From Atrina japonica (taxonomy: Eukaryota > Mollusca > Bivalvia > Pterioida > Pinnidae): 64,000 nucleotides of DNA. Where the stretch lies: the NCBI GenBank assembly GCA_030159075.1, contig BROG01000150.1, positions 1,138,001 through 1,202,000 on the forward strand. Direction: 5' to 3'. The notes beneath the pieces are model-generated. The model had not been told where the DNA came from, searched no databases, and saw nothing but the letters and a program-made list of their open reading frames with translations. Shown here in pieces: positions 25,601 to 40,600 of this stretch. Within the stretch, counting starts at the first letter, position 1; every line of letters begins with the position of its first letter. The translations under genes and the position numbers were made by a program.

Positions 25601-28600
25601 ATTGAGTGAAAAAATGAAAATTCCTGTAGTTGTAGAACTCAGCATTTTAGAAAGAATGTCGAAATTTTGATCAAATCAGTGCATACATTCTCAAGTTATT
25701 ACCAAGAAATTGCAAAAATCAGTAAATAATTGAATAGACATAGTTTAAAGGGGCATTAGCTGTGTTTTTTCCAAAAGATTTTCTTTCCTTTTTTAGCTCA
25801 CCTCATGAAGTGAAGGGGAGCTTATGCTATACCCCCGGCATCGGCGTCCACACTGATTTTTTGTAACCAGAAGTGCTAGAATGACAAAACTTGTCATGAA
25901 CCGATGGTTCCCGATAGACTCCGATATAGACAAATGGTTACCAAGAGCAGCCGTACAAATATGCAAATTAGTTTTGTTGGTAGCCAAGCCTGCCAGCATC
26001 TTATAGCTTGGGCAGCTTCGGTAACTTCATGATTACGTCACACCACAATTGTGGAAAAAAGCTATCAGATTTTTTCGCCGTATTACTTGATGTAAAATGC
26101 AAAAGACATGAGTTGTTATTTATAAAAAAGGGTGTAAAATTTGTATGTAGCTGAAAATTAGTATAATATAAATACAACTAGATTCAATAACTTTGTTTCA
26201 AAGAAATACAATAAACCAAGGATTTCTTGAAAGTCATAAGTCGCGCAAATTTTTAAAGGAGCATAATTGGAAATTCAGATGTTTCAATTTTAGATACCAT
26301 ATACAGTAGATGTGTTATGCAACCATTTTATAGAAATGAACCTCTTTCTCAATATTTCGCTATATGATAATACATGTACATTTACTATAATATCGATATG
26401 GAAAACAGGCCATAAAGTAAGGAAAATTTCCCCTATATATAGGCCTATTTGTACATTGAAGCACAGGAGCCTGATATTATGTCCGTATGTTGAAAAACAA
26501 GCCATTTATATGGCCTGTCCTCATTACAGAAGATATGCTATACAGATGACTTGCTTTGTGTATCAACATATGGAGAAAATTTCAGGATCTTGTGATTGGA
26601 GTGGAAAATTATGGAACATCAGTGTATTGAACTATTTGTTATCTCTGCCATTCAGGCTTTTCTTATATCCGGTTTTACCAATGGAGCCAAAAGTTGCGGA
26701 AGGCGCCAAAGGGTGCCAATTTTACTGATATCTGTTTTAAAATTGTGGGTACCTTCAGGGCACCGCCGGGACAATCGGCAGCCATCGGTCAACTTTGGAA
26801 GCCTTTGCTCATCATCGGTAGCCTCCGGTCGGTAACAATTCCACCAATGGCATTTCAACCAATGCACTTAATATGTTTCCTCTTCATTCCCGTCCTTGAG
26901 TTTTACAAGTATCTACATAGCCAAAATAATAAAATAAAAGTTTAGCTTGAGCATGTTGAGTATGACAGGCTTAAAATTCCTCAGATTTTTCCGTGTTCTC
27001 AATTTAGCATCCTTGGTCTATATTGTACAAAAATCAAGATGCCATAGAATTTGCCTAGCTACTTACACTTACGCTGTAGAAAATAGTTACCTAAAATTCA
27101 ACCGTTAAAACACTTCTGTGTATCTAATGTCAATCTTGTTTTATTCATATACTCTCACAATCCTATTTCTGAATTAGGGTGCCATTTCTTTTAATTTTAA
27201 AATACATCGAAACTTAATTAAACAACAAATACTGTCAGAAATGCTGCGAGTGTGATGACTTATCATATAGTCATGTGACATAGGAAGGGGAATTCCCTCA
27301 ATTAAGCTTTGCCGATTTTGACATTGATTCACATTTTAAATCACGTTTTATTTTAGAACGTAGAATCTGTCATTGTTTCCTTTTTATTCATACATGAATT
27401 TTTCTTTAGTTAAACATAAAAGAAATAAGGTCAACAATTTTTATCAACATGGCGGCCATCTTTGATACGGGGGCATAATGGCATAACTTTTGGATTTATT
27501 GGGATAAACAACTAATATGTCTATAATACATTTATAGGCTCAAAAACCAATAGTTAACAAGATATCTGACAGTCTATCAGCTTTTGACAGCCATTTTGTG
27601 TTTATGCTAATTACATGGTAAAAAACACTAATTTTGGCATGGGAACATGAATATTTGTATTCAGCTCACCAAAATCATTAAGAAAAGTCATGTTCCTTAC
27701 TTTTACTAAGAAACGCACCTTGATTTTAAGGGAAGTTCTTTTTCCGGAAATTTTACCAGTCTATAACAGAGTTTTAAAGTCTAGCCTGGTAGTTTTAGTT
27801 AACCTGTTTACATTGGTCATCGCTACCAAGGGTGCTTCAACCTTAAATCAGTTCGACCCGATGTTTAAAGTTATTAACCCAATTTGTATTTGAGACATTG
27901 ATCTATATTTATCATGTTTATTCTTTTGTTTTTACATACATAACGATGTTTTTTTAAGATTGTTGAACAAACGTATTGCTGTTTATAAAAATTAGGAAGT
28001 AAATGGAACTTAACAATGCAACATTTTTTTAAAAGATGTTGAAAGTCATGATTGATCTACGTGTAAATCTGACTCTATACATCAGCTTTTTGTAATGTAA
28101 ACATATCGTAAAGTTCTTACTGATGCATAATCAAACATCCGCATCCACTACCGTAATCGGCCATGTATAAACCACATTTATGTATTATCTGCAACCCCCT
28201 GTCAGCATCAGATCTCGGAGAGAAAAAAATGTGTTTGTGCTTTTAGGCCTAACCCGCATTTGGACTTTTATACCTGGCCATTATTGGGGCATTAGTATGA
28301 CTGAAAATTAGACTTATTTCAAATATCAATCCATAGATCGGTATTTGAAAGAAATAGATAAATATTTATTAAATAAAAGAAAAAATGATACTATGAGATT
28401 TGAAATAAATGTAAAACTACACAATAGGAATCTGAAATACGAAACTACAAGCTACCACATATGCTGTTCTGTGTAACTCCCTTATTTACAGTTACTAATG
28501 GCAGTTTGCTTTGTCATCTGCAAGCGTGAAATAGTCACTAGAATTTGAGTTGAGATTGTTCATGTTTTCAATAATAACATAAAACTCTAAGATGAAGGTT

Positions 28601-31600
28601 ACCAGGACACACAGGTACTGTACTACTCTGTTTCCCATGGATATTCTATCATTAAAGCCATGCCTGGTTACCAATCGGCAATTGGAGAATGTGAGTGTCA
28701 CTCACTGACCAACTTTGCACTGAGCTATTTATAGGCGATTTGTAAACTGAAATACACATGCACACACACTGAAGACAAGATTCATTTATCAAACATTTAT
28801 TCACCATCACCGTAGACAATAAAAAAGATGCATTGATGGAGAAATAAATTGACTCAAACATCATGATTGCGATACGAAAAAAATGACCAAATAAAGGCAA
28901 GTTTGCCATCCAACGTCAAATCTTCTGCACTATTTTTTTTACTATAGTCCCATGGGGGAAAATGCCCGAAGAACCTGTTATGCTGTATTGTGCACACCCC
29001 ATCCCTGAGACAAATTTTAGAGTGGAAAAAGTGCGGATTATGCACGGCCGATTACGGTAATTTCTTATATTTCAAATAAATGTTTTGGTTTAAAGATGAA
29101 CCATGGCATAAAACAGCCTATACTAATTTCTGATTGTACAAGTAGGCCATTATTCAAAATTACATGTACCTGTTACAATGGGAACATAAACTGATAACCT
29201 GAATATTCAGTGTTACAATGTTAATCAATTATGGCCCAAGGTAACTGGTTTACAAGGGAAAGGGTCGTAATAGGTTTAGTACATCACGTGAATTTGCTTT
29301 CAATCTGAAAAAAATATTAACATTAAAATATCTTCAATTATTTAATACTGATTGGCATGGATGCCATGACGATGTTAGGAACATTTGATCGCCTCAGCAC
29401 TGGTAGTACGTCTTGCTGCACTCACAGCCAAGTTTGTTGTCAAGAAAACACAATCTAGGAAAGGGGAATAACTCTTATTAGTGTATAGGGTGTATAGTCA
29501 TGTGGGAAATATAGTCACACGTTGTCAAGAATCGATGAATACTACACTGAATAGACAGCATGTACGTATTTAACAAATCAAAACCTAAGAAGGTTAACAT
29601 GGGATGTACTAAATATATATATTAAGGGCCAATGCTTGACTCTATTATCAGACAGATTAGTAATACATAGAATTAATTCAAAGATTTCTGTCTCTATTGG
29701 ACAATGAATAATATTTCTCATGTTATTGCTCAATTAAAATTGGTTTAAAATGATTATTTATTACCATTGCACCTCAAAAGAAGTAAATTTCTTGTGTTTT
29801 GCAAGTAAACAGGTATTTAAATACTGTGCTTTTTCTCACTAAAAGTTAAACTTCAATGACAAAATGTTAATTTCAAGAAAAGAAGTGTTTTTTTTTTTTA
29901 ATATTACAACTGCAAATTTACTTAGACGTAAGCGAAATTTCAAGATAAAAAGTTTGAGATATCCGAAGTAAATATAGTTTAAGTATATAGTAAAAAAAAG
30001 TCAGGAATGACATTTCAACTTCTAACGGAATAAACAGAATTTCGACTCATCCAATTTGACATAACGAGATTAGACTGTATATATTCTTGTATAAATTCAC
30101 TGTTTCAGATTTGACAAAGAACTTGACTTTCAGTCCTGTGATATTATTTTGTTTGTATTTGCCAGTGATAGCTTGTCAGCTGGATAGGAATTTACAAGGT
30201 CGTTTGATGTGGACAGTTGGTTACCCTTCCTCCATGAAGACAATGTTAGTGTATGATTGCCAGGGTCACCATGCCACTCTTACTATTCAGGTACAGTGTC
30301 TGCATTCATTGCCTTACTATTCAGGTACAGTATCTGCATTCATTGCCTTACTATTCAGGTACAGTGTCTGCATTCATTGCCTTACTATTCAGGTACAGTA
30401 TCTGCATTCATTGCCTTGCTATTCAGGTACAGTATCAGGATTCATTGCCTTACTATTTAGGTACAGTATCTGGATTCATTGCCTTACTATTCAGGTACAG
30501 TGTCTGGATTCATTGCCTTACTATTCAGGTACAGTGTCTGCATTCATTGCCTTACTATTCAGGTACAGTATCAGGATTCATTGCCTTACTATTCAGGTAC
30601 AGTGTCTGGATTCATTGCCTTACTATTCAGGTACAGTATCTGCATTCATTGCCTTACTATTCAGGTACAGTGTCTGGATTCATTGCCTTACTATTCAGGT
30701 ACAGTATCTGGATTCATTGCCTTATTATTCAGGTACAGTGTCTGGATTCATTGCCTTACTATTCAGGTACAGTGTCTGGATTCATTGCCTTACTATTCAG
30801 GTACAGTATCTGCATTCATTGCCTTACTATTCAGGTACAGTGTCTGGATTCATTGCCTTACTATTCAGGTACAGTATCTGCATTCATTGCCTTACTATTC
30901 AGGTACAGTGTCTGTATTCATTGCCTTACTATTCAGGTACAGTGTCTGTATTCATTGCCTTACTATTCAGGTACAGTATCTGCATTCATTGCCTTACTAT
31001 TCAGGTGCAGTATCTGGATTCATTGCCTTACTATTCAGGTGCAGTATCTGGATTCATTGCCTTACTATTCAGGTACAGTGTCTGCATTCATTGCCTTACT
31101 ATTCAGGTACAATGTCTGCATTCATTGCCTTACTATTCAGGTGCAGTGTCTGTATTCATTGCTATTGTAAATGTACCATACAAAATTACACACTGTCTCC
31201 ATGTAACTTAACCATGGTCGAGTGTTTAGAGCATCATGCTTTGAACAATGAAGTCTCTCATTTCTGGTCAAAGCTGATTGTTGTGAGAAAGTTTGCTAGT
31301 TAACTTGCAGAAGGCCAGTGGCCCTTTCTGTTACATTGTAATAAGGTTCTCTCCTTCGCCATTAAAAGCCACCATATGACTGATAAATTTGTGAAATGTG
31401 ACATTAAATACTATTTAAAATTCAAATACCAGACCAGTTAAGTCACTTGAGTTATCAAGGTTACCTATTATTGAGTTAAACCAGGTGACCTATAGAATTA
31501 TCCAGATGACATTTTGTGTTATGCAATTGACTTATTGAGATACCAAGGTGACTTATCAAGATACCAAGTTGACCTATTGAGTAACCAAGGTGATTTATTG

Positions 31601-34600
31601 AGATATCAAGGTGACTTACTGAGATACCAGTGTGACTTACTGAGTTACCAAGGTGACTGACTAAGTTACCAATGTGACTTATTGATATACCAAGATGACT
31701 TATGGAGTTCCTTTACTGTTTGTATAGTGCAGATTTGCATTTTATGTAAAGTTTTGAATTTTTTAGGAACTTGTGGTCTCTTGTCTCAAAATGTCAGTGG
31801 TTTTGTAGATAGGACACATTGAAATCGACACATGAAATTGACTATGGATAGGCAGTCAATAACTGAAATAAATGTTTTTGAATTCTGCATAACTTTGCAA
31901 TCATGGTATCACATGTGAATTCTGTTGAAAACAATTTTTTGGAATAATATTTTCAGATATTATCAGATATGATTGTGTAGTTGTAGCACAGGATTTTTTT
32001 ATCCAAAATGAAAGTTTGTTCTGAACCTCTACTGTCACAGATGGAAGCTGCAAATTCTGTTATGTTGATGGCAAATAACATTATGTATGTTTATTGTTTG
32101 CAAAATCTAGGGCCTCCGTGGCTGAGTGATTAGAGCATCACACTTTGAAACATGACTCTCACTTCTGGCTAGCATTCGAATCCAAGCTGATTTTTGTGAG
32201 AAAGTTTGCCAGTTTACTTGCAGAAGCCAGTGGTCTCTTCTGGGTAAGCTGGTTCTCTCCTCCACCATTAAAAAACTGACTGCCATCATATAACTGACTA
32301 ATCAAAACCCAAAATCAAATCTTGGCAAAATCCTGTTCATTGCTGTTGGTAGGTGAAATTTTCACTCTAATGATTGTTGTTATAAAGCAATGTATCAGTA
32401 TGTTTTGATGAAAATTTACTGTTTTGGTAGCTCGAGATAAAAAAGTATAGGTCTACCAAGGTAAATTTGCACATGTTTACAAACACAACCCGTCTAAATC
32501 AAATCATAACAGGGGTGACAAGCCACTTGTCGTCACAAAAGTATTAGAGATTCAGTAATGCATGGAGTCCATGCAAGGCAATATGTTTTACCTGTACAAC
32601 CTATTTTTGGAAAGTAGACTATATCGTTTTAGTTTTTGACTCTACCCAAATGTGCCACTTTACCTTGGTACACCTATACTGTATGTGAAAGAACTGATTT
32701 AAACAAATGTGAATAAACTGATTTAAACAACAAGCAAACAAACAAACCCCTGCAACTTACCTTGTTTTCAGGTAATAAAAGTAAATTTTTTTTTTACTTA
32801 ATGTATGAAAGTATCAGTCTCTTTATTTCTGCAGTTTTATTGTTTTTCTTTCTTTTTAGATTGGTTTGCCAGCCAGTTTTAGTCAAGTGGTGTATGTCAA
32901 AACATTCCAAGAGGATGATGCTAAAATAAGAGTAGGAGCAAAGTAAATCCGTTTTCTACACTATCTGTTTACAACTTGTTAAGACACCTGATTCACTCGT
33001 AGGACCTGTAATCTGCTGTAGTCTATACATTTTAAGCTTATTCTCAAACAATTCTCTAACCATGTAACACAGAAACTGGACTGTTATGAACAAAAAATAC
33101 AGGGATTGACCATTTTATTACAAAGTTATTGGCCTTTGTTAAGAAATTCTGCCTTCTGCTCTCTATGTATTTGAGATAAGATGATGATATTTGGCATACA
33201 TAGTAATGACATCAATACGATTTGTCATGAACAAAAATTACGGGGTTTTTACCCTTCCATCACAAAATTATTGCCTTTTATTGAAAAATACTGTCCAGAG
33301 CATAACTTTCTATGTATTTTAGATAGGATGATAGTATCTGGTATACATAGTGATGACATCGAGACAATATGTCCCAAACAAAAATATGGGGATCAGGCCT
33401 CTTATTGAAGGCCCTTGTTAAAAAAATACTGTTTGGAGCAGAAATCTCTTCTTTTTTTTTTTAGATAGGATGATGATATTTAGTATACATATTCATGATT
33501 GAAGAGGATGTGTTGCAAATAAAAATAACTTGATCTCATTGTATTTTTGACTTTGAACAGAAAGTCAGCAATTTAAAGGGGCACTAACTGTAATTTTTAT
33601 GCCAAAATTTTGTTTTTCTTTTTTACTGCTAAGACTGATATACAATACAAAAAAAGAGATATACACAGGCATAAACATTCTAAGATTCCTATATATTTTG
33701 TGAAAAATGCTTGAGAGACCCAGGTTTGACACTTTCTCAATTGCAATTGATTAACCCAACCTTACTATTTGTATATGAATACCACATTGGACCTGATCAT
33801 AGTTTCACAAAATATATAGGAATATAAGATTTTTTAAGCCCGTGTATAGCACTTCTTTGTTATTGTATATAGAGTACAAGTTGTAAAAATAGAAAAAATT
33901 GAAATAATTATTTTTGGTAAACACAGCTAATGCCCCTTTAAAGCATTCTTATCTTTGTTTATGAAATAAGATAACAAACATTTACATAAGCATTGGAAAC
34001 TGATACATTAATTTAAACAAACATTGGAAACTGATTCATTAATTTACACAGACATTGGAAACTGATACATTAATTTACACAGACATTGGAAACTGATACA
34101 TTAATTTACACAAACATTGGAAACTGATACATTAATTTACACAGACATTGGAAACTGATACATTAATTTACACAGACATTGGAAACTGATACATTAATTT
34201 ACACAGACATTGGAAACTGATTCATTAATTTACACAAACATTGGAAACTGATACATTAATTTACACAGACATTGGAAACTGATTCATTAATTTACACAGA
34301 CATTGGAAACTGATACATTAATTTACACAGACATTGGAAACTGATTCATTAATTTACACAAACATTGGAAACTGATACATTAATTTACACAAACATTAGA
34401 AACTGATACATTAATTTACACAGACATTGGAAACTGATACTGGAAACTGATACATTAATTTACACAGACATTGGAAACTGATACTGGAAACTGATACATT
34501 AATTTAAACAAACATTGGAAACTGATTCATTAATTTACACAGACATTGGAAACTGATACATTAATTTAAACAAACATTGGAAACTGATTCATTAATTTAC

Positions 34601-37600
34601 ACAGACATTGGAAACTGATACATTAATTTACACAGACATTGGAAACTGATACATTAATTTACACAAACATTGGAAACTGATACATTAATTTACACAAACA
34701 TTGGAAACTGATACATTAATTTACACAGACATTGGAAACTGATTCATTAATTTACACAAACATTGGAAACTGATACATTAATTTACACAGACATTGGAAA
34801 CTGATTCATTAATTTACACAGACATTGGAAACTGATACATTAATTTACACAGACATTGGAAACTGATTCATTAATTTACACAAACATTGGAAACTGATTC
34901 ATTAATTTACACAGACATTGGAGACTGATACATTAAACATTTAACACAAACAATTGGAAACTGATACATTAATTTACACAGACATTGGAAACTGATACTG
35001 GAAACTGATACATTAATTTACACAGACATTGGAAACTGATACATTAATTTACACAAACATTGGAAACTGATACATTAATTTACACAGACATTGGAAACTG
35101 ATACTGGAAACTGATACATTAATTTACACAGACATTGGAAACTGATACTGGAAACTGATACATTAATTTACACAAACATTGGAAACTGATACATTAATTT
35201 ACACAGACATTGGAAACTGATACATTAATTTACTGGAAACTGATACATTAATTTACACACATTGACATTGGAAAACTTGAAACTACATTAATTTACACAA
35301 AACATTGGAAAGACATGATACATTAATTTACACAAACATTGGAAACTGATTCATTAATTTACACAGACATTGAAAAACTGATACATTAATTTACACAAAC
35401 ATTGGAAACTGATACATTAATTTACACAGACATTGGAAACTGATTCATTAATTTGGAACACAAACTTACACAAACATTGGAAACTGATTCATTAATTTAC
35501 ACAGACATTGGAAACTGATACATTAATTTACACAGACATTGGAAACTGATACATTAATTTACACAAACATTGGAAACTGATTCATTAATTTACACAGACA
35601 TTGGAAAACTGATACATTAATTTACACAAACAAAAACTGATACTGGAAACTGATACATTAATTTACACACAAACATACTGGAAACTGATTCATTAATTTA
35701 CACAGACATTGGAAACTTAATTTACACATTTGGAAACTTACATTAATTTACAAACATTGGAATTACTGGAAACTGATACATTAATTTACACAAACATTGG
35801 AAACTGATACTGGAAACTGATACATTAATTTACACAAACATTGGAAACTGATACTGGAAACTGATACATTAATTTACACAGACATTGGAAACTGATACAT
35901 TAATTTACACAGACATTGGAAACTGATACTGGAAAAACTGATACATACATTACATTGGAAACTGATTTACACAGACATACTGGAAACTGATACATTAATT
36001 TACACAGACATTGGAAACTGATACTGGAAACTGATACATTAATTTACACAAACATTGGAAACTGATACTGGAAACTGATACATTAATTTACACAGACATT
36101 GGAAACTGATACATTAATTTACACAGACATTGGAAACTGATACTGGAAACTGATACATTAATTTACACAAACATTGGAAATTGGAAATACTGATTTACAT
36201 TAATTTACACAGACATTGGAAGACACTGAAACATTAATTATTTACACAGACATTGGAAACTGATACTGGAAACTGATACATTAATTTACACAAACATTGG
36301 AAACTGATACTGGAAAAACTGATACATTGGAAACTTAATTTAATTTACACAGACATTGGAAACTGATACATTAATTTACACAGACATTGGAAACTGATAC
36401 ATTAATTTACACAGACATTGGAAACTGATACATTAATTTACACAGACATTGGAAACTGATACTGGAAACTGATACATTAATTTACACAGACATTGGAAAC
36501 TGATACTGGAAACTGATACATTAATTTACACAGACATTGGAAACTGATACATTAATTTACACAGACATTGGAAACTGACTACATTAATTAATTTACACAG
36601 ACATTGGAAACTGATACATTAATTTACACAAACATTGGAAACTGATACATTAATTTACACAAACATTGGAAACTGGTACATTAATTTACACAAACATTGG
36701 AAACTGATACATTAATTTACACAAACATTTGAAACTGATACATTAATTTACACAGACATTGGAAACTGATACATTAATTTACACAGAAATTGGAAACTGA
36801 TACATTAATTTACACAGAAATTGGAAACTGATACATAAACTTCCTCTTATAAATATTCAATAAGTCAAATATATATGTCATTTATTAAAAAAACATCAAT
36901 TAATACAATATTTCTCTAGAACTAAACAGTACTCTTTCATTTGTAGAACTGGGAGACATTTGAATTAACTGCAGACTTGCCAACCCTCCCATTTTTAATG
37001 GAAACCTTCCGATTTTAACCCTCTCCTTCCACCTATACGTTTTAAATTATGATCCTTAAATTTTTTTGAAATCCGGAATTTCAAAATAGTTTTGGCCCAT
37101 TTTCGTTTCAGTACGTATATTACTATTGCCCACAAGCGTGAAAACTGTCATTTGAGCGTTTCGAATGAGCTATTGTTTTACCTAATGTCAAGCGTTTTTA
37201 TGACCTGTTAACAGCTTGGTTTGAAAATGGCTTCCAGTAGAAATGGAGTTCGAGTGAAGAGTACATTAGTTGTGTTATATCAACTAAAAAGAAAAACAGA
37301 TGGGATCAAATATTTTTATCAAAGTACATTGCAACTGAAACATTTAAATGCATATTGAAAAGTAAGAAAGGAGAGACAAATCCATACTGCTCCTCATGGC
37401 GGGATAAATGATATTTAAATTTAAACGTGGCCTGAGGTAAACAAAAATTAGAAGCCGGTATTCAGGGGTCCATAGAATAACCGAAATGACACTTATTAAC
37501 CAAAATGACGGGGTATTAACCAAAATGATGCTAAAATACACTGAGATGACACCAGTACACTCAATATTTTTACATATTTGTGTTTTTTCATTACCAGTCG

Positions 37601-40600
37601 AGCTTAAAAGATGGTATTTATATGCATATTGTTACTTTTGAGAAGAAAATTAAGACAATGCTAAATTTCCTCTGACACCTCATTAACAAGAATGAGCGGA
37701 ATGACAGATGGGATATTAACTGAAATAACGCCGATACCATAAGTAAACTGAAAATTAAATGATAATCGTTAATGAGAATCACAAGTAATAGCATCAACTT
37801 GCTTTATATTAAATTTAGCAAAATAAGGCTCGTGTAGAATGGGAACCAGAAAGTCCGAAAGAGGACATTTGTGCTAATATTTTTTTTTTTAAACAAAAAT
37901 AATCATATTTAACTTTATTACTTTTGTTTATCATGACATCCAGTATTAGCAAATATCCGAATATTTATGAAATAAGTGTCATTTCGGTGTATTTCAGTTA
38001 ATACTCAGTCATTTCAGTGAGTAAGTGTCATTTTGGTCATTCTATGTACTGGTATTCAGTCACATGGGACTATGGATTAATTTTGTACTTCAAGTAATGA
38101 TTTGTCCAGGGTTTCCTCTGGATTTTTAATATATCAGCCAAAGTTTTGGCCAAACCTGAAATTTATTCTCCAAATTTCAAATTTAATGGCTTGATATATA
38201 TATATATGTAATCTGCTGACATGGGAGATAACTCTGACTAAAGAAATGACACAATATGAGCTACAATGATAATAAGTTATATAAATTTGTTATGTTATTG
38301 TGATTTGTTGTGATTCATATTATGACCATTGTGTCATTGGTAAGGATATATAATAAAGATGATCACATACATCTTATACATGTTATATAGTTATTGGTTA
38401 GGCAACACACATTTGTCAGTAATCTAAGTTTTTTCAGATTTGTAAAGAATGTTATAAAACATTTGGTTAAAGGTTATATTAAGAACACTGAAAACTTTCA
38501 AAATAATCATTGACTTCTAGATTACATTGCAAAGTACTTGGGAAAATCAATCTTCTTACTATAATTAAGTTATCAAGAGTGCAGTATAAAAGTAATTACC
38601 TAGCTGAGTGTTTAACCCATTTTATTACATGTATGTGTAATCATACAGATACAATACAGAGTTCAACACACCCAGTTTGATACAGAAATTTCACCAACTA
38701 CTTTTCTAAATGGGATTAATGTCATCCAAAATATTTGATGGCATCGTTAAAAGTGGAATGACTTTTGGAGATATAAAAATACAAAACCACACAAATATTT
38801 CTATCCGTGTCATCAGACTGCACTTGATCGTTGAAGCGGATGGATTCAACTCGAGCAACTCCACTACAACGATCGCATGCAGTCTGATGATATGGATAGA
38901 AACATGTTTAGGTTTTAGCTCACCTGAACCTGTGGTTTGGTAGATAAAAGCTTTCCTGAAAGAATTTCGATAAAATTTTATTTTTTTATTTTTTATGAAT
39001 TTCTTAAGATTGCAAAAATGAAAGGGAGGGTAATTTTCCACATTTTGGACTTCTTCTCCAAAACTTGGGAAGGTATTTTGATGAAACTTCATAGGAAGCA
39101 AGTACTCAAGGTCGTTTACCAAGTTTGATCATTTCAGCCCGATTGACCCAGGGATGGATCCAGGGTGGGGCAAAAGAGGCCCTTAAGGGGTTCCCCTCTT
39201 TAAAAAATCTTCTCCACCAGAACCGCCGCATGGATTGAAAAACTAACTGTATCTGAGTGAACTACATAGATGTATGATTAAAGTTTGTTCATTTCGTTGA
39301 AATCAGAAAATAAATTTTTGATGCGTTTTTGACATCTTTTTAGACTTTGTAATTTTCATTCATTTTTGTATGATTTCTCCCCTTTTATTCATTATGATGT
39401 ATATATTTTATGTGCTTTACCTGTAGATAAACGCTTTCCTGAAAGATTTTTGCCGAAATTTATTTTTTTTGATTTACTATGAATTTTTTAAGACTGCAAA
39501 AGTGAAGGGGGAGGTAATTTTCCGCATTTTTAGACTTCTTCTCCAAACTGCTGAAAGGATGAAAGTTTGATGAAAGTTTATAGGGAGTAAGTACTCAAGG
39601 TCATCTACCAAGTTTATTCATTTCAGATAGACCAGGAGGTTGATCCAGGGTAGGGCAAAGTGGCCCCAGGGGGTAAAAATCTTCTGAATGAATTGAAAAA
39701 CTAACTGTATCTGAGTGATCTACATAGATGTATGATTCAAGTTTATTAATATCGTTGAAATCGGAAAATAAATTTTTGAGGCGTTTTTGACGTCTTTTTA
39801 AACTTTGTAATGTTCATTCACTTTTGTATGATGTCTTTGATTTTCTCCCCTATTATTCATTATGATGCATTTTTAATGTGTTTTACCTGTGGTTTGGTAG
39901 ATAAATGCTTTCCTGAAAGAATTTTGCTGAAATTTAATTTGTTTAATTTACTATGAAGTTTTTAAGACTGCAGAAGTAAAAAAAGGGGGGGGGTAATTTT
40001 CCACATTTTCGACTTCTCCAAAACCGCTAAAGGGATTTTGATGAAAGTTTATAGGAAGTAAGTACTTAAGGTCCTCTATCAAGTTTGTTCATTTGGCCCG
40101 ATCTGCCCAGGGGTGGATCCAGGATGGGGCCTCAGGGGGTACCCCTGTTTAAAAATCTTCTCCAGAACTGCTGTATGGATTGAAAAACTAATTGCATCTA
40201 AGAGATTTTATGGATACATGATTCAATTTCCTGGTTTTGGAATAAATTGGAAAACTAATTTTTTGGACATGTTTTTGACATCTTTCCTAGCTTTGTCATT
40301 TTCATTCATTTTTAAGTCTCCTCCACTCCTAAGGAGTGTTAAAATAATTTGTAAATTCGAGATTCCCATATTTGTAAGATACCAACACAGTTCAGGTGAC
40401 CAATGTGGCCCATAGGCCTCTTGTTTCTGTATATTTTTGATATTTGATTCATTATAAATTCTGGGTATTGCAGAGTTGGTACCTTTGGTGCTGTGGTAGA
40501 ATACGGCTGTGAAAAAAAAATATCACAGTTTAGTTCTGTACGTGCTGCTATGATGGTTGGTGTTCCGATTGGTGTTATTTTACATATTAGGTAAGTGATG

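Noticed and set aside
26290..26945. Cluster of 70-140 codon ORFs on both strands
   Set aside because: Mutually overlapping, no recognisable domain, no splice sites matching the DNAJC11 phase, and intronic position.
30087..31303. A 374-codon ORF and two overlapping ORFs as a separate gene
   Set aside because: The genuine coding part is exon 9 (30166-30290); the rest is the 34-bp array. I keep the alternative-donor idea as a finding but not as a gene.
33985..36835. CRISPR-like regular repeats
   Set aside because: Units are contiguous with no unique spacers, the genome is clearly eukaryotic, and no cas-like gene exists. The same applies to all other arrays here.
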